Positions 41,815-50,399 of a stretch of 64,000 nt of DNA are shown here, piece after piece (positions within the stretch are counted from its first letter, which is position 1; each line of letters starts with the position of its first letter). Position numbers and translations under genes: made by a program. Source of the DNA: Archangium violaceum (GTDB lineage Bacteria > Myxococcota > Myxococcia > Myxococcales > Myxococcaceae); NCBI RefSeq assembly GCF_016859125.1, contig NZ_CP069338.1, positions 6,201,501-6,265,500 on the forward strand. Reading direction: 5' to 3'. A model generated the notes under the pieces. The model worked only from the letters and a program-made list of their open reading frames with translations, made no database searches and was not told the origin of the DNA.

Positions 41815-41833
41815 CCTGGTGAATAATCCGGGC
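41815..41833 (-). repeat. Right terminal inverted repeat of the IS1380-type element
   Basis: CCCTGGTGAATAATCCGGG, the exact complement of the left end. The 155 bp between here and the DUF262 gene show no gene, only short GC-rich repeats (CTACGCCTACGCCCTATACG). Confidence 0.88.
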
Positions 41834-41988
41834 TAGCGCATAGCCCGGGGGCTCCCTCAGCGGCCCTCCTCGGCCCCTCGGTTCCAGGCGTCAACTACCC
41901 TGACACAGGGGCTACGCCTACGCCCTATACGCCAGGGGGCTCGCGTCCACGCGCCGGGCGTGCGGGCCGCGAGCACGCGCCGCGAGAG

Positions 41989-43698
41989 TCAATAGTCCAG
42001 CCGCCAGATGGCAGTAGCTTCCCTGGCGAAGAGGTCCTGCCGCTTCCGGATGGCCTCGGCATTCCAGTCCGCAGACGCAATGCTTCTTGTAATCTGGTAC
42101 CTGCTCCTGGCGTAGATCTGCAGCTTGGTGGCGAAGTCCTTGTTCTCGGCTTCCCGGTTGAGGGTTGGCTCCAGGAGGGTGTAGTTGCCCAGCCGATAAG
42201 TGAAGCGCTCGCGGTCTTCCTCCGAGATGGCCTCCCACCCTGCTCTCGGACTCTCCGGGAGGATGTGCTCAAGGGTGGCCTCAGTCGTTTCGAAGTCGAT
42301 GTCAGTATTGGAGGCACGCTTCTCTAGCTCGCAAAGAATGTACATGGCGAGCCTCTTTCTGTTTCCGCGCGAGTCGACCGTCCGGCTGCTGAAGGCATCG
42401 CGCAACTCTTCGTCCGATAGGTAGATGGGACCGAGCCCCTCCTTGACCTGCTTTGTGGTCTGGTACTCCCCTTTCCAGAGATGGACGGCGGCCTCGTTGT
42501 AGGCTCGCTTTAGGTCGCCTGTGTTTCGCTGCCCGATGATGTTGTAGCGGAAAGACACGACCATGCAGAGGCGCAAAAGCTGTCTGAGTTGCCCCCCATC
42601 CTTTCGGAACCGTTGCCTAGCGGCGAGGATGAGCGGCTTGTACTGCTCGACACGGAACAGCCTGAGCGCGCGGACATAGTTGCGACATTCGGGAGGGTAG
42701 TCCTGCCAGAAGGGGTCCTGGGGATCGTCGAGCGCGGCGTACCACTCTGATGACTCCTCCAGGTCATCCAGCAGGGCAAAGGCCTTCTCACGGCTGTCAA
42801 TGTTTCGTTTGACATGGTGGAACAGCCGGTTCTCGCGGATGTTGAGTTCCTCGGCGTTGAGGTGGTGGAAGAGGAACGTGGGGAAAATGGGCATGGTGAT
42901 CCGTGCCACGATGGATTCCCACTGTTTCTTCACGAGCTGCAGATCCGTCCTCCCCCCGGCCGCCTGCGCGAATAGGAAGTTTTTCAGCAGGTCTGTGGAG
43001 GTCAGCTCAAGCCCACGGGCGTTGAGGGTCTCAAAGACGGTGTACGCCGAGAGTTCGTCGAGCACCTTGATTTGAATGAAGAGCAGGCGGCGGGCGACGA
43101 GCTTGTTGAGGAAGTCCGCGAGAATGGCCCCATCAGTCACCCCACGGAAGCGCTCCTCCAGACGGTCGACGAAGAAGCGGTAGGCACTCCAGAGCTTCTG
43201 GTGAGAGTCGGGCCGCCGTCTGGTCCTGGGCTCCTTGAGTTGCACCAAGTGCTGTTGATAGAAGCTGTCGTCGTTCTCGTTGAGGAAGAGCTTGCTCGAA
43301 TATTTGAGGGAACCCGGGTCCTTGGTCCCGATGAACTGACTTCTCAGCAGCTCGGAGCGCTCCCTGTTCGCGTCAGGCTCGATGGAACACTCGACGAGGT
43401 CATTCAGCCGCTTCAGCACCGCCAGGGCGAGGAAGGTCAGCGTGGCAAGCCGCTGTTGCCCATCGATGATCTTGAAGCGGTTTTCCCCCGAGGTCTGCAG
43501 GACGATGGCGCCCATGTAGTGCTGCGAGTGGAGGCTCCCGGCGGAATCGAGTCCCCGGATGTCCTCCCAGAGGTCTTCCCAGTTCTCGAGGCCCCACGAG
43601 TAGTCTCTCTGGAAAGGGGGGACTTCGTAGATCTTGCCGTTCCCGAAGATGTCACCCAGGGTGACCGTGGTGGTTTCGAGCAGGTTCTGCGAGGTCAT
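41989..43698 (-). CDS. GmrSD-like DUF262/DUF1524 restriction protein
   Basis: A 569-residue single-chain protein with an N-terminal DUF262 domain (VPPFQRDYSW at 26-35, IIDGQQRLATL at 77-87) and a C-terminal DUF1524 HNH-type nuclease domain (LEHILPES with His478, LGNYTLLEPTLNREAENKDFATK). This is the architecture of GmrSD type IV restriction enzymes and related phage-defence proteins, in which DUF262 binds and hydrolyses nucleotide and DUF1524 cuts DNA. I chose ATG 43698, right before the domain; the open frame beyond it is Pro/Ala-rich decayed sequence. Lower GC than its neighbours and flanking mobile remnants suggest horizontal arrival. Confidence 0.88.
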   Translation of the reverse strand: MTSQNLLETTTVTLGDIFGNGKIYEVPPFQRDYSWGLENWEDLWEDIRGLDSAGSLHSQHYMGAIVLQTSGENRFKIIDGQQRLATLTFLALAVLKRLNDLVECSIEPDANRERSELLRSQFIGTKDPGSLKYSSKLFLNENDDSFYQQHLVQLKEPRTRRRPDSHQKLWSAYRFFVDRLEERFRGVTDGAILADFLNKLVARRLLFIQIKVLDELSAYTVFETLNARGLELTSTDLLKNFLFAQAAGGRTDLQLVKKQWESIVARITMPIFPTFLFHHLNAEELNIRENRLFHHVKRNIDSREKAFALLDDLEESSEWYAALDDPQDPFWQDYPPECRNYVRALRLFRVEQYKPLILAARQRFRKDGGQLRQLLRLCMVVSFRYNIIGQRNTGDLKRAYNEAAVHLWKGEYQTTKQVKEGLGPIYLSDEELRDAFSSRTVDSRGNRKRLAMYILCELEKRASNTDIDFETTEATLEHILPESPRAGWEAISEEDRERFTYRLGNYTLLEPTLNREAENKDFATKLQIYARSRYQITRSIASADWNAEAIRKRQDLFAREATAIWRLDY

Positions 43699-44361
43699 GC
43701 CGGTATTTAACCGTGGGAGGGCTGGCTTGCGCATCTGTTTAGGGGCATTCCTGGATGGCGAAGACGGCTTCGGCGCGGGCGGGCGCCGGTGGGGGGAGAC
43801 CCGAAGGCGGGTTCGGCGCTGGGGCGCTGGGGCGGGGGACGGGGGCCCGCACGAAGGTTGCTCCCTCAAGTGGGGGGGCAGAGCCGAAGCCGGAAGAGGC
43901 GAGCGGGCCAGCGGAGAGAGCGGTGCGGGTGGAGCCGATGAAGGAGCGCACGCCGCGAGTGGACTCTCGCCGGGCTGCTGCGCCGAACTTTCGCGCTGGA
44001 TGTCTTCGCCTGTGCCCACTGTGGAGGCCCCGGCGGGTGCTGGCGTAGGTGACGGCACCCGGTGGGGATGCGCCATTGTGGAGCACCTGGGACTGCCCAC
44101 CTCGAGGGCGAGATTGGCTCCAGCCCTCACCCTCTACTGTGCCCCCATCCCGCCATACGCCGACGGATTTGGTCTAAATTTGGTCCGACAAGAACCGATG
44201 GTCCCCTAATGCGAGCCGCGCCTCCTTGTTAGGAGTGGGTTCGACTCAAGGCGGCAGGCAATCTCTATTGGAGGTGGCGGGAATAGAACGCGCCGCCCTC
44301 CAATCTCTCTCGTGACTCGGCGGCCGTCGTGAGCCATGGAGTTTCCCTGATGGCCGTGGGC
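43699..44361. other. Non-coding stretch with decayed transposon sequence
   Basis: No intact gene is seen in these 663 bp. They contain a scrap of an IS91-type transposase C-terminus (about 43960-44130), Pro/Gly-rich low-complexity sequence to its left, and at 44267-44304 an inverted repeat ATTGGAGG...CCTCCAAT whose minus-strand reading resembles a tRNA or tmRNA 3' end. Confidence 0.55.
43960..44130 (+). pseudogene. IS91-type transposase C-terminal remnant
   Basis: From 43960 one frame reads WTLAGLLRRTFALDVFACAHCGG, and after a shift another reads RRVLA and then IVEHLGLPTSRARLAPAL. Together these match the conserved C-terminus of IS91-type transposases (LL-x-R-x-FALDVLxCPxCGG...RVLA...ILxHLGLPT). 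No upstream catalytic part (tyrosine or HUH) is visible. It is a fossil with at least two frameshifts. Confidence 0.6.
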
Positions 44362-47349
44362 TCATGGGCCACGAACTCCTCGCGATCCGCCTGATTGGAG
44401 GGTGGACTGTCGGGCCATCGCCTTCGGGAGTGTCACGGTGAAGGTGGTGCCGGCTCCGGGCTGGCTGTCCACCTCCAGCGTGCCGCCGTGCTCCTGGACG
44501 ATGCTGGACACCAGCGCGAGTCCCAGCCCGGTTCCCTCTCCGGGCTGCTTGGTCGTGAAGAAGGGCTCGAAGATGCGCTGCGCGAACTCGGGTGGAATCC
44601 CGTGGCCCTGGTCCACCACGCGCACATTCACCTGCTCACCTGCTTCCTCGGCGAAGAGCTCCACCCGTCCGCCTCGTGGCGAGGCGTCGATCGCGTTGGT
44701 GACCAGGTTCACGAAAACCTGCTCCAGCCGCTGCGGATTGCCCATCACCTCCAGGCCCTCGGGGCAGTGGCTCACGCACGTCACGTCGGCGCTCTTGCGG
44801 CCCAGGCGCGAGAGATGCGCGGCCTCGGCCAGCAGCGGTGACAGCGTCACCCGGGTGACGGGCACGGTCTTTCCCTCCGTCACTCCCGCGTGGCTGAAGG
44901 TGACGAGCGCCCGGACGATCGCGTCGATGCGCCGGGCCTGCTGGAGGATGAGCTGCACCCGCTCGTGGATTTCCGCCGGGTCTTCCTCGTAACGAAGGTT
45001 CTGCGCCACGCTGGTGATGGCCGTCAGCGGGTTGCCAATCTCATGCGCCACGCCCGCGGCCACCCGTCCCACCGAGGCCAGTCGATCCTGGTGCGCCAGC
45101 CGCGCGTCCATCGCCTTGCGCTCGGTCAGGTCCTCCACCAGCAGCACCGCGCCTTCCGGGCGCTCGGGTCTCTCCTGCGTGCTCTCCGGGAGCGTGGCCA
45201 GCGAGCGGTGCAGCCGGAGGATGCGCTCGCGCCCGTCGAGCCGGACCTGTGTCTCGGCGTCCGCGTCCGGGCCCGAGGCGAAGCCGGAGAGCAGTCCTCC
45301 CCAGGGCTCCGGCAGATGCGTCAGCGTCTGGCCCCGCACCTCCTCGGAGCTCAGGCCGGACAGCCGCTCCAGCGCCGCGTTCCAGATGACCACGTCCTGG
45401 TCCGGCCCCAGCGCGCACGCGCCCAGGGGCAGCTCCTCGAGGATTCGCTGGAGGTAGCGCCTCACCGCCTCCAGCTCACGCACCGGGCCCTTCATCCCCC
45501 GTGCGTCGCGCAGCCGCTCCTCCACGAAGCGAAGCTGCTCGGCGAGCGCCGTGCTCGCCCGGGGATCCACCTGCAAGGCCTCGCTCACCGCCAGCCGTGC
45601 CAGCACCGGGCCCAGCAGGCCGGACAGGTTGCGTTCGATCTGATCCCTCAGCCGGCGCAGCTCCGACGGGCGGCGCTCTCCATGGGTCAACCCGAGCTCG
45701 CCGAGCGCCCGCTCCAGCTCGGCGGTTGCTGCGTCCGGCCCCAGCACGGGCGCGAGCTGCTGGCGGAACTCGTCCGGGGAGCTGGCCGTCACGTTGCCCG
45801 CGCTCAGCGAGGGCGTCTCGCGCGCGCACAGCCGTGCCGCCTCGGCCTCCTCGGGCGAGGAGCGCGTGGCGAGCGAGAGTCCCACGAAGGTCAGCGCATT
45901 GAGGGTGAGGGAGGTGAAGGTGACGAAGCTCCATGGGTCGACGGCGGAGAAGCCCAGGAGGGTCGCCAGCTCCGCGGCCCGTGGTGGCAGACCATGGCCC
46001 AACCACAGTGGTCGCAGCAGCAGCACGGCCCATACGGCGGTGCCCACGCCCAGGCCCGAGAGGAATCCCGTGCGCGTGGCCCGGGGCCAGAAGAGCAGTC
46101 CCAGCAGCCCGGGGATGAACTGCGCCACGCCGACGAAGGAGATCAACCCCAGGTCCACCAGCCCCGCGGCCCGCTTGTCGAGCAGCAGGTAGAAGCCGTA
46201 GCCCGCGAGGATGATGGCGGCGATGAGGACACGCCGGGCCCACAGCAGCCGGCGGTACAGGTTGCCCGGTGCCCGCGCGTAGCCGAGCGGCAGCACCAGG
46301 TGCGTGAGGCACATGGGCGCCATGGCCAGCGTGGTGACGATGACCATGGCGCTGGAGGCGGAGATGCCGCCGAGGAACGCGAGCAGCGCCAGCGCGTGGG
46401 CGCCCCGTGCGGCGGGCACGGCGAGGACGTGGAAGTCCGCGGGCCCTGGCAGTCCCATCTCCACGCCGGCCCAGAGCACGAGCGGCACCGCCACGTTCAT
46501 CAACAGGAGCAGCAGCGGGAAGGCCCACGTGGCGGTGGAGAGGGCATCGCGCTCGGGGCTCTCCGTGAAGGCCACGTGGTACTGGCGCGGGATGAGGAAG
46601 GCGGCGGCGCAGGAGATGACGAGCAGCGGCGTCCAGGAGGCCTCGCGCGCGGGCTCCTGCATGGCGTGCAGCGCCTCGGGGTGGGCGTCCAGCCACGCCT
46701 GGAGTCCTCCCGGGCCACCGAAGACGGAGGCCACCGCCCAGGCCCCCACGAGCACCAGCGCCACGCCCTTCACCAGCGACTCGAAGGCGATGGCCAGCGC
46801 GAGGCCTTCATGGCGCTCGCGCACGGTGACGTAGCGGGCCCCGAAGAGGACGGAGAAGACGATGGTGGTGGCGCAGAAGCCCAGCCCCAGCAGGGTGGCC
46901 GAGGCCGAGGGGCTAAGGACGCGCGCGGACTCGACGACGGCGCGCACCTGCAGGGCCAGGTAGGGCAGGGTGCCCACCAGCAGCGCCAGCGTCACCGCGG
47001 TACCGGTGGCCTGTCCCGGGTAGCGGAAGGCGAAGAGGTCCGCGAGCGAGGTGAGCTGCAACTCCCGCGTGAGCTTGAGCAGCGGGCGCCACAGCACGGG
47101 GACGAGCAGGCAGGAGAGGGTGGCGCCGAGGTAGATGGCGAGGTAGCGGAAGCCGTACTGGCCGGCGTAGCCCACGCTGCCGAAGTAGGACCAGGAGGTG
47201 GCGTAGACGCCGAGCGCCAGGGCGTAGGCCAGCGGGTGCTGGGTGATGCGCGAGGGGATGCGTCCGCGCTCGGCGGCGTAGGCGATGAGGAACAGCAACA
47301 ACAGGTAGGCGAGGGAGGCGACGACGAGCGTGCCCAGCTCAAGTGTCAT
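44362..47349 (-). CDS. Symporter-type sensor histidine kinase (CbrA/CrbS-like)
   Basis: A 995-residue membrane kinase. Residues 1 to about 530 form an SLC5 sodium:solute symporter-like module with about 13 helices (ALALGVYATSWSYFGSVGYAG near the start). A coiled linker and a PAS-like domain (about 640-760; DQDVVIWNAALERLSGLSSEEVRG) follow, then HisKA with VAHEIGNPLTAI (phospho-His769) and a HATPase domain (NLVTNAID, DQGHGIP, GEGTGLGLAL). CbrA and CrbS, with this layout, sense nutrients or acetate and control carbon use. It starts 11 bp inside a small membrane-protein gene. No response regulator is adjacent. Confidence 0.92.
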   Translation of the reverse strand: MTLELGTLVVASLAYLLLLFLIAYAAERGRIPSRITQHPLAYALALGVYATSWSYFGSVGYAGQYGFRYLAIYLGATLSCLLVPVLWRPLLKLTRELQLTSLADLFAFRYPGQATGTAVTLALLVGTLPYLALQVRAVVESARVLSPSASATLLGLGFCATTIVFSVLFGARYVTVRERHEGLALAIAFESLVKGVALVLVGAWAVASVFGGPGGLQAWLDAHPEALHAMQEPAREASWTPLLVISCAAAFLIPRQYHVAFTESPERDALSTATWAFPLLLLLMNVAVPLVLWAGVEMGLPGPADFHVLAVPAARGAHALALLAFLGGISASSAMVIVTTLAMAPMCLTHLVLPLGYARAPGNLYRRLLWARRVLIAAIILAGYGFYLLLDKRAAGLVDLGLISFVGVAQFIPGLLGLLFWPRATRTGFLSGLGVGTAVWAVLLLRPLWLGHGLPPRAAELATLLGFSAVDPWSFVTFTSLTLNALTFVGLSLATRSSPEEAEAARLCARETPSLSAGNVTASSPDEFRQQLAPVLGPDAATAELERALGELGLTHGERRPSELRRLRDQIERNLSGLLGPVLARLAVSEALQVDPRASTALAEQLRFVEERLRDARGMKGPVRELEAVRRYLQRILEELPLGACALGPDQDVVIWNAALERLSGLSSEEVRGQTLTHLPEPWGGLLSGFASGPDADAETQVRLDGRERILRLHRSLATLPESTQERPERPEGAVLLVEDLTERKAMDARLAHQDRLASVGRVAAGVAHEIGNPLTAITSVAQNLRYEEDPAEIHERVQLILQQARRIDAIVRALVTFSHAGVTEGKTVPVTRVTLSPLLAEAAHLSRLGRKSADVTCVSHCPEGLEVMGNPQRLEQVFVNLVTNAIDASPRGGRVELFAEEAGEQVNVRVVDQGHGIPPEFAQRIFEPFFTTKQPGEGTGLGLALVSSIVQEHGGTLEVDSQPGAGTTFTVTLPKAMARQSTLQSGGSRGVRGP

Positions 47350-47539
47350 GGCCGCTCCGGCGGGCGGCCCAGGCCCCGAGCCCGATGACTCCGAGCCATA
47401 CCGCGAAGGGCTGGTACCAGGGCGCGCCCTCCCGCAGCCAGAGTTGCCGCAGCGGCGAGCCGAAGAGGAGCGCCGCCACGGCGAACACGAACAGCGAGAG
47501 CATGGCGGGCTGTCCACCCGGCTCGGAGGCGCGCTTCAT
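47339..47539 (-). CDS. Small two-helix membrane protein
   Basis: A 66-residue protein with hydrophobic helices at about 13-30 and 42-58 (MLSLFVFAVAALLFG; FAVWLGVIGLGAWAA). AGGAG precedes the ATG at 47539. It overlaps the kinase start by 11 bp, so translation is coupled. Small proteins of this kind are also found before cbrA-like genes; it may stabilise or tune the symporter module. Confidence 0.75.
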   Translation of the reverse strand: MKRASEPGGQPAMLSLFVFAVAALLFGSPLRQLWLREGAPWYQPFAVWLGVIGLGAWAARRSGHDT

Positions 47540-47546
47540 GGCTCGC

Positions 47547-47918
47547 TCACTCCTGGATTCCCACCTGGGCCATCAGCAGGGGTCTTGCCTCCTGGTATGC
47601 CTGCTCCACCGCGGACAGCAGCTCCGCCGCGCCCTCCAGCCCCGGGCGCTCCCGCGCGAGGTTCTCCAGCGCCTTGCAGTGCATGCGCACCCGCATCATC
47701 CCGAACATCCCGCTGCTCGTCGCCAGGCCGTGGGCCTCGTTGGCGAGCACCGCGGCGTTCCCCGCGGCGAGCAGCTCCCGCATCCGGACGATTCTCTGGG
47801 GCGTGCGGTCCAGATAGCCGCGCGCCATGTCCGCCACGAGATTCGGAGCGTCTTCGTCCTGAAGCACGCTCAGCTTCTCCAATTGCCGCACATCCATCGC
47901 GAGGACCTGCTGCTCCAT
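47547..47918 (-). CDS. HPt phosphotransfer protein
   Basis: A 123-residue helical protein with the HPt signature EAHGLATSSGMFGMMRV; His63 would carry the phosphate, in the usual H-x-L-K/A-x-S-S-x-x-x-G setting. It sits 7 bp upstream of the small membrane-protein gene, suggesting one transcription unit HPt-membrane protein-kinase and therefore a multistep phosphorelay. The kinase has no receiver domain of its own, so an external receiver must link the two. Confidence 0.85.
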   Translation of the reverse strand: MEQQVLAMDVRQLEKLSVLQDEDAPNLVADMARGYLDRTPQRIVRMRELLAAGNAAVLANEAHGLATSSGMFGMMRVRMHCKALENLARERPGLEGAAELLSAVEQAYQEARPLLMAQVGIQE

Positions 47919-48002
47919 AGGGGAACCATTCTGCCCTACCCGTGTAAGGCCGAAAAACCTCGTTCGTTCCAGGCAGCGTTACTTCGCTACGGAGAGCAAC
48001 CC

Positions 48003-48896
48003 ATGAAGCTGCTGTGGATCGCCGGACTCGCCCTCGTTTCACTGCTCGTCTTCCTCGGCCCGCGCGCGGAGGCGAGCACGGCCAACCGCGTCACCATCCT
48101 CTACGACGGGTTCGGCAAGCCGTCCGACCTGAGGAAGGACTGGGGCTTCGCCGCCCTCATCGAGTACGAGGGCAAGCGCATCCTCTTCGATACCGGCAAC
48201 AACCCCGACCACTTCGCCCACAACGTCCAGCGCCTGGGCGTGGACCTGACGAACCTCGACTTCGTCGTCATCTCCCACCGCCACGGGGACCATGCCTCGG
48301 GCCTGAAGCACCTGCTCGAGGTCAACCCGGACGTGCCCATCTACGTGCCCGCCGACGAGTACTTCGGCGGCGTCACTCCGCCCCACTTCTTCGAGCACGG
48401 CGACGAGTCCCTTCCGCCGGAGATGCGCTACTTCGACGGGCACCCGCCCCATGACAACCCGCACGGGACGCCCTGGCGCGAGGCGAACTTCATCCGCGTG
48501 ACCGCCCCCCTGGAGGTCGCCCCGGGCATCCGCCTCATCACCACCACCTCGCGGAAGCCCGGCACGATGGAGCTCAAGGAGCTGTCGCTGGTGCTCGAGA
48601 CTCCGTCGGGCAACGTGCTGGTGGCCGGCTGCTCGCACCCGGGCATCGAGCCGATCCTCCAGGAGGCCTCGCGCGCCTCGTCCTCCTCGCGTTTCCGCAT
48701 GCTCTTCGGCGGCCTGCACCTCGTGGAGGCCTCGGACGCGGAGATCCAGGCCATCGTTTCCTCCCTGCTCGACACGTGGCGCATCCGGGAGCTGGCTCCC
48801 GGTCACTGCTCGGGCGAGCGCACGTTCGCCCTGCTCCGGGCCCGGTTGGGTCAGCGGCACGTCTACGCGGGGGTCGGCACCACCATTCCCCTCTAG
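48003..48896 (+). CDS. Exported metallo-beta-lactamase-fold hydrolase
   Basis: A 297-residue protein with a signal peptide (cleavage near residue 24, RAEA-S). The metal site SHRHGDHASG gives His92, His94, Asp96, His97; later ligands include the His in VAGCSHPG and the final GHCSGE. Sequence resembles the MptA/7,8-dihydropterin-6-yl-methyl-4-(beta-D-ribofuranosyl)aminobenzene-5'-phosphate synthase branch, whose bacterial members are of unknown function. Periplasmic location is inferred from the signal peptide. Confidence 0.87.
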   Translation: MKLLWIAGLALVSLLVFLGPRAEASTANRVTILYDGFGKPSDLRKDWGFAALIEYEGKRILFDTGNNPDHFAHNVQRLGVDLTNLDFVVISHRHGDHASGLKHLLEVNPDVPIYVPADEYFGGVTPPHFFEHGDESLPPEMRYFDGHPPHDNPHGTPWREANFIRVTAPLEVAPGIRLITTTSRKPGTMELKELSLVLETPSGNVLVAGCSHPGIEPILQEASRASSSSRFRMLFGGLHLVEASDAEIQAIVSSLLDTWRIRELAPGHCSGERTFALLRARLGQRHVYAGVGTTIPL

Positions 48897-48908
48897 GGCA
48901 GCCAGGAG

Positions 48909-49514
48909 TCAGAGGCCCAGGTCCAGCTCGGTCTGCTTCGCGCCGGCCTGTTCCCCCGGGCCCGGGTAGAGCACCTGTCTGCCGTGCAGCACCGCGAAGG
49001 GCGTGAGCGCGTGGGGCTCGGAGCGGGTTCGGCTGGTGATGTGCCGCACCTCCACTCCCCGGGCATACAGCGCGTCCGCCACGAGCGAGCGGTGGCACCG
49101 CCAGCGCACCGCCTCGGCGCACATGAGGGCCAGCGGCCCGTCCGGCGTGAGCTCCCGCAGCTCCTCGAGCCCTCGTGCGAACTCGTCGGTTCGCATGTAG
49201 TCCGCGTAGCCGCGGAAGCTGGCGTTGCGCCACCCGGTGTTGGGCGAGTCCTTGCTCGCGCGTCGCAACCCCCCGAGCCTCGGCAGGTGCACGTACCGGA
49301 TGTCCTCCGCCCCGAGCGTTCGGGGCAGGGTGTCCCGGTTGAACTGGGGGTTCTTCCTCGAGCGCGGCACCGTGCGGATGTCCACGAGCGTCTGGATTCC
49401 GTGCGCTCGCAGCAGCTCCACCAGCTCCTCCGCCGAGCGCGTGGAGTGGCCCACCGTGTAGATGCTCGCCTTCCCCCAGCCCGGTGCTTTTCTCTTCGGC
49501 AGCTCCGTGCTCAT
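48909..49514 (-). CDS. DUF488 family protein
   Basis: A 201-residue DUF488 protein. Family marks: IYTVGHSTRSAEELVELL near the start, TLVDIRTVPRSRKNPQFN, and MCAEAVRWRCHRSLVADAL with two conserved cysteines and CHR. The family's function is unknown; it has been proposed to bind nucleic acid or act on modified bases. I chose ATG 49514 (AGGAG 11 nt upstream); an in-frame GTG at 49547 is possible. It is convergent with the hydrolase gene 12 bp away. Confidence 0.88.
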   Translation of the reverse strand: MSTELPKRKAPGWGKASIYTVGHSTRSAEELVELLRAHGIQTLVDIRTVPRSRKNPQFNRDTLPRTLGAEDIRYVHLPRLGGLRRASKDSPNTGWRNASFRGYADYMRTDEFARGLEELRELTPDGPLALMCAEAVRWRCHRSLVADALYARGVEVRHITSRTRSEPHALTPFAVLHGRQVLYPGPGEQAGAKQTELDLGL

Positions 49515-49613
49515 TACTCCGTGCTCTCCTGTACGGAATGTAGGCACGGGGCTCCTGGTGGGAAGCCGATACCCTCACCCCGACCCTCTCCCAGGGGGAG
49601 AGGGAGTTGGGGC

Positions 49614-50399
49614 TCAGCCTGGTTCGATTCGCACTCTCGTTCCCCGGCCTACCCCGAGCACCTCGGCCGCGCTCCCTTCCCTCACGGACACCTCCAGCAG
49701 CCCCGCGCTCCCCACCAGGGACAGCGGTTCTCCGGATGCGACGACCTGGTAATGCGCGTGTGGCGCCTCCCGGATGACCGTGGCCCCGATGTGCACCTGG
49801 AAGCGCGCCGGTAGGAGCGCCCCGGGCAGGTTGGTGATGAGGTTGCCGTAGGTGTCCACGTGGAGCACCTCGCCCACCGGCCATCCGTTCTCCTCTCCCG
49901 GGGGTGGGAATGAGAAGGGTCTCTCCAGGTGGTGCAACGCGCGGCCGAGCTTCTCCAGCTCCACCCCCGCCGCCAGGTGTCCCACCGCCGGTGCGAACAC
50001 ATCCCGCCCGTGGATGGTCCTCGACTGTCTGGGTCCCCGGTATTCTGGCGCGGTCAGCTCCACCGCCCCGGCCAATCCCCCGAGCTGCTCGATGGCTGGC
50101 ACCAACAGTCCGTTGTCCGGACCCACCAGCACGTCACCCCGCCGCGTCCTCGCCGCCACGGCTCGCCGTGTCGAGCCCACGCCCGGATCCACCACCGCCA
50201 GGTGCAGCGAGCCCTCGGGGAAGGCCTCCACCGCGCTCCATAGCAGGAAGGCACCCCCTCTCACGTCCTGGGCGGGCACCGCATGCGTCAGGTCCACGAG
50301 GACCGCTCCCGGGGCGACCCGGAGGATCGCCGCCTTCATCTGGCCCACGTAGGTATCCGTCAGGCCGAAATCCGTCAGCAGGCTGATGGGTGGAGGCAT
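49614..50399 (-). CDS. SAM hydroxide adenosyltransferase
   Basis: A 261-residue member of the DUF62/SAM hydroxide adenosyltransferase family, which uses hydroxide to split SAM into adenosine and methionine and is related to fluorinases. Marks: ISLLTDFGLTDTYVGQMKAAI, AVVDPGVGSTRRAVA, LVGPDNGLLVPA, TIHGRDVFAPAVGHLA and HVDTYGNLITNL. The conserved Asp-Arg-His of the hydroxide branch appears met (RDVF and H). It is divergent from the flavoprotein gene at 50507. Confidence 0.92.
   Translation of the reverse strand: MPPPISLLTDFGLTDTYVGQMKAAILRVAPGAVLVDLTHAVPAQDVRGGAFLLWSAVEAFPEGSLHLAVVDPGVGSTRRAVAARTRRGDVLVGPDNGLLVPAIEQLGGLAGAVELTAPEYRGPRQSRTIHGRDVFAPAVGHLAAGVELEKLGRALHHLERPFSFPPPGEENGWPVGEVLHVDTYGNLITNLPGALLPARFQVHIGATVIREAPHAHYQVVASGEPLSLVGSAGLLEVSVREGSAAEVLGVGRGTRVRIEPG

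Larger units (their letters stand above)
40813..41833. mobile_element. IS1380-type element, internally deleted
   Basis: A 1021-bp element bounded by perfect 19-bp terminal inverted repeats, CCCGGATTATTCACCAGGG at 40813-40831 and its complement at 41815-41833. It contains minus-strand pieces of an IS1380-type transposase but is too short for the intact family (about 1.6-1.7 kb) and lacks the catalytic core. It interrupts a SitA-like gene. Flanking bases (TCAT on the left, CTAG on the right) show no target-site duplication, so the present ends may come from rearrangement. Confidence 0.78.

Noticed and set aside
40813-41833. Target-site duplication around the IS1380-type element
   Set aside because: Flanking tetranucleotides TCAT and CTAG differ, so none is present.
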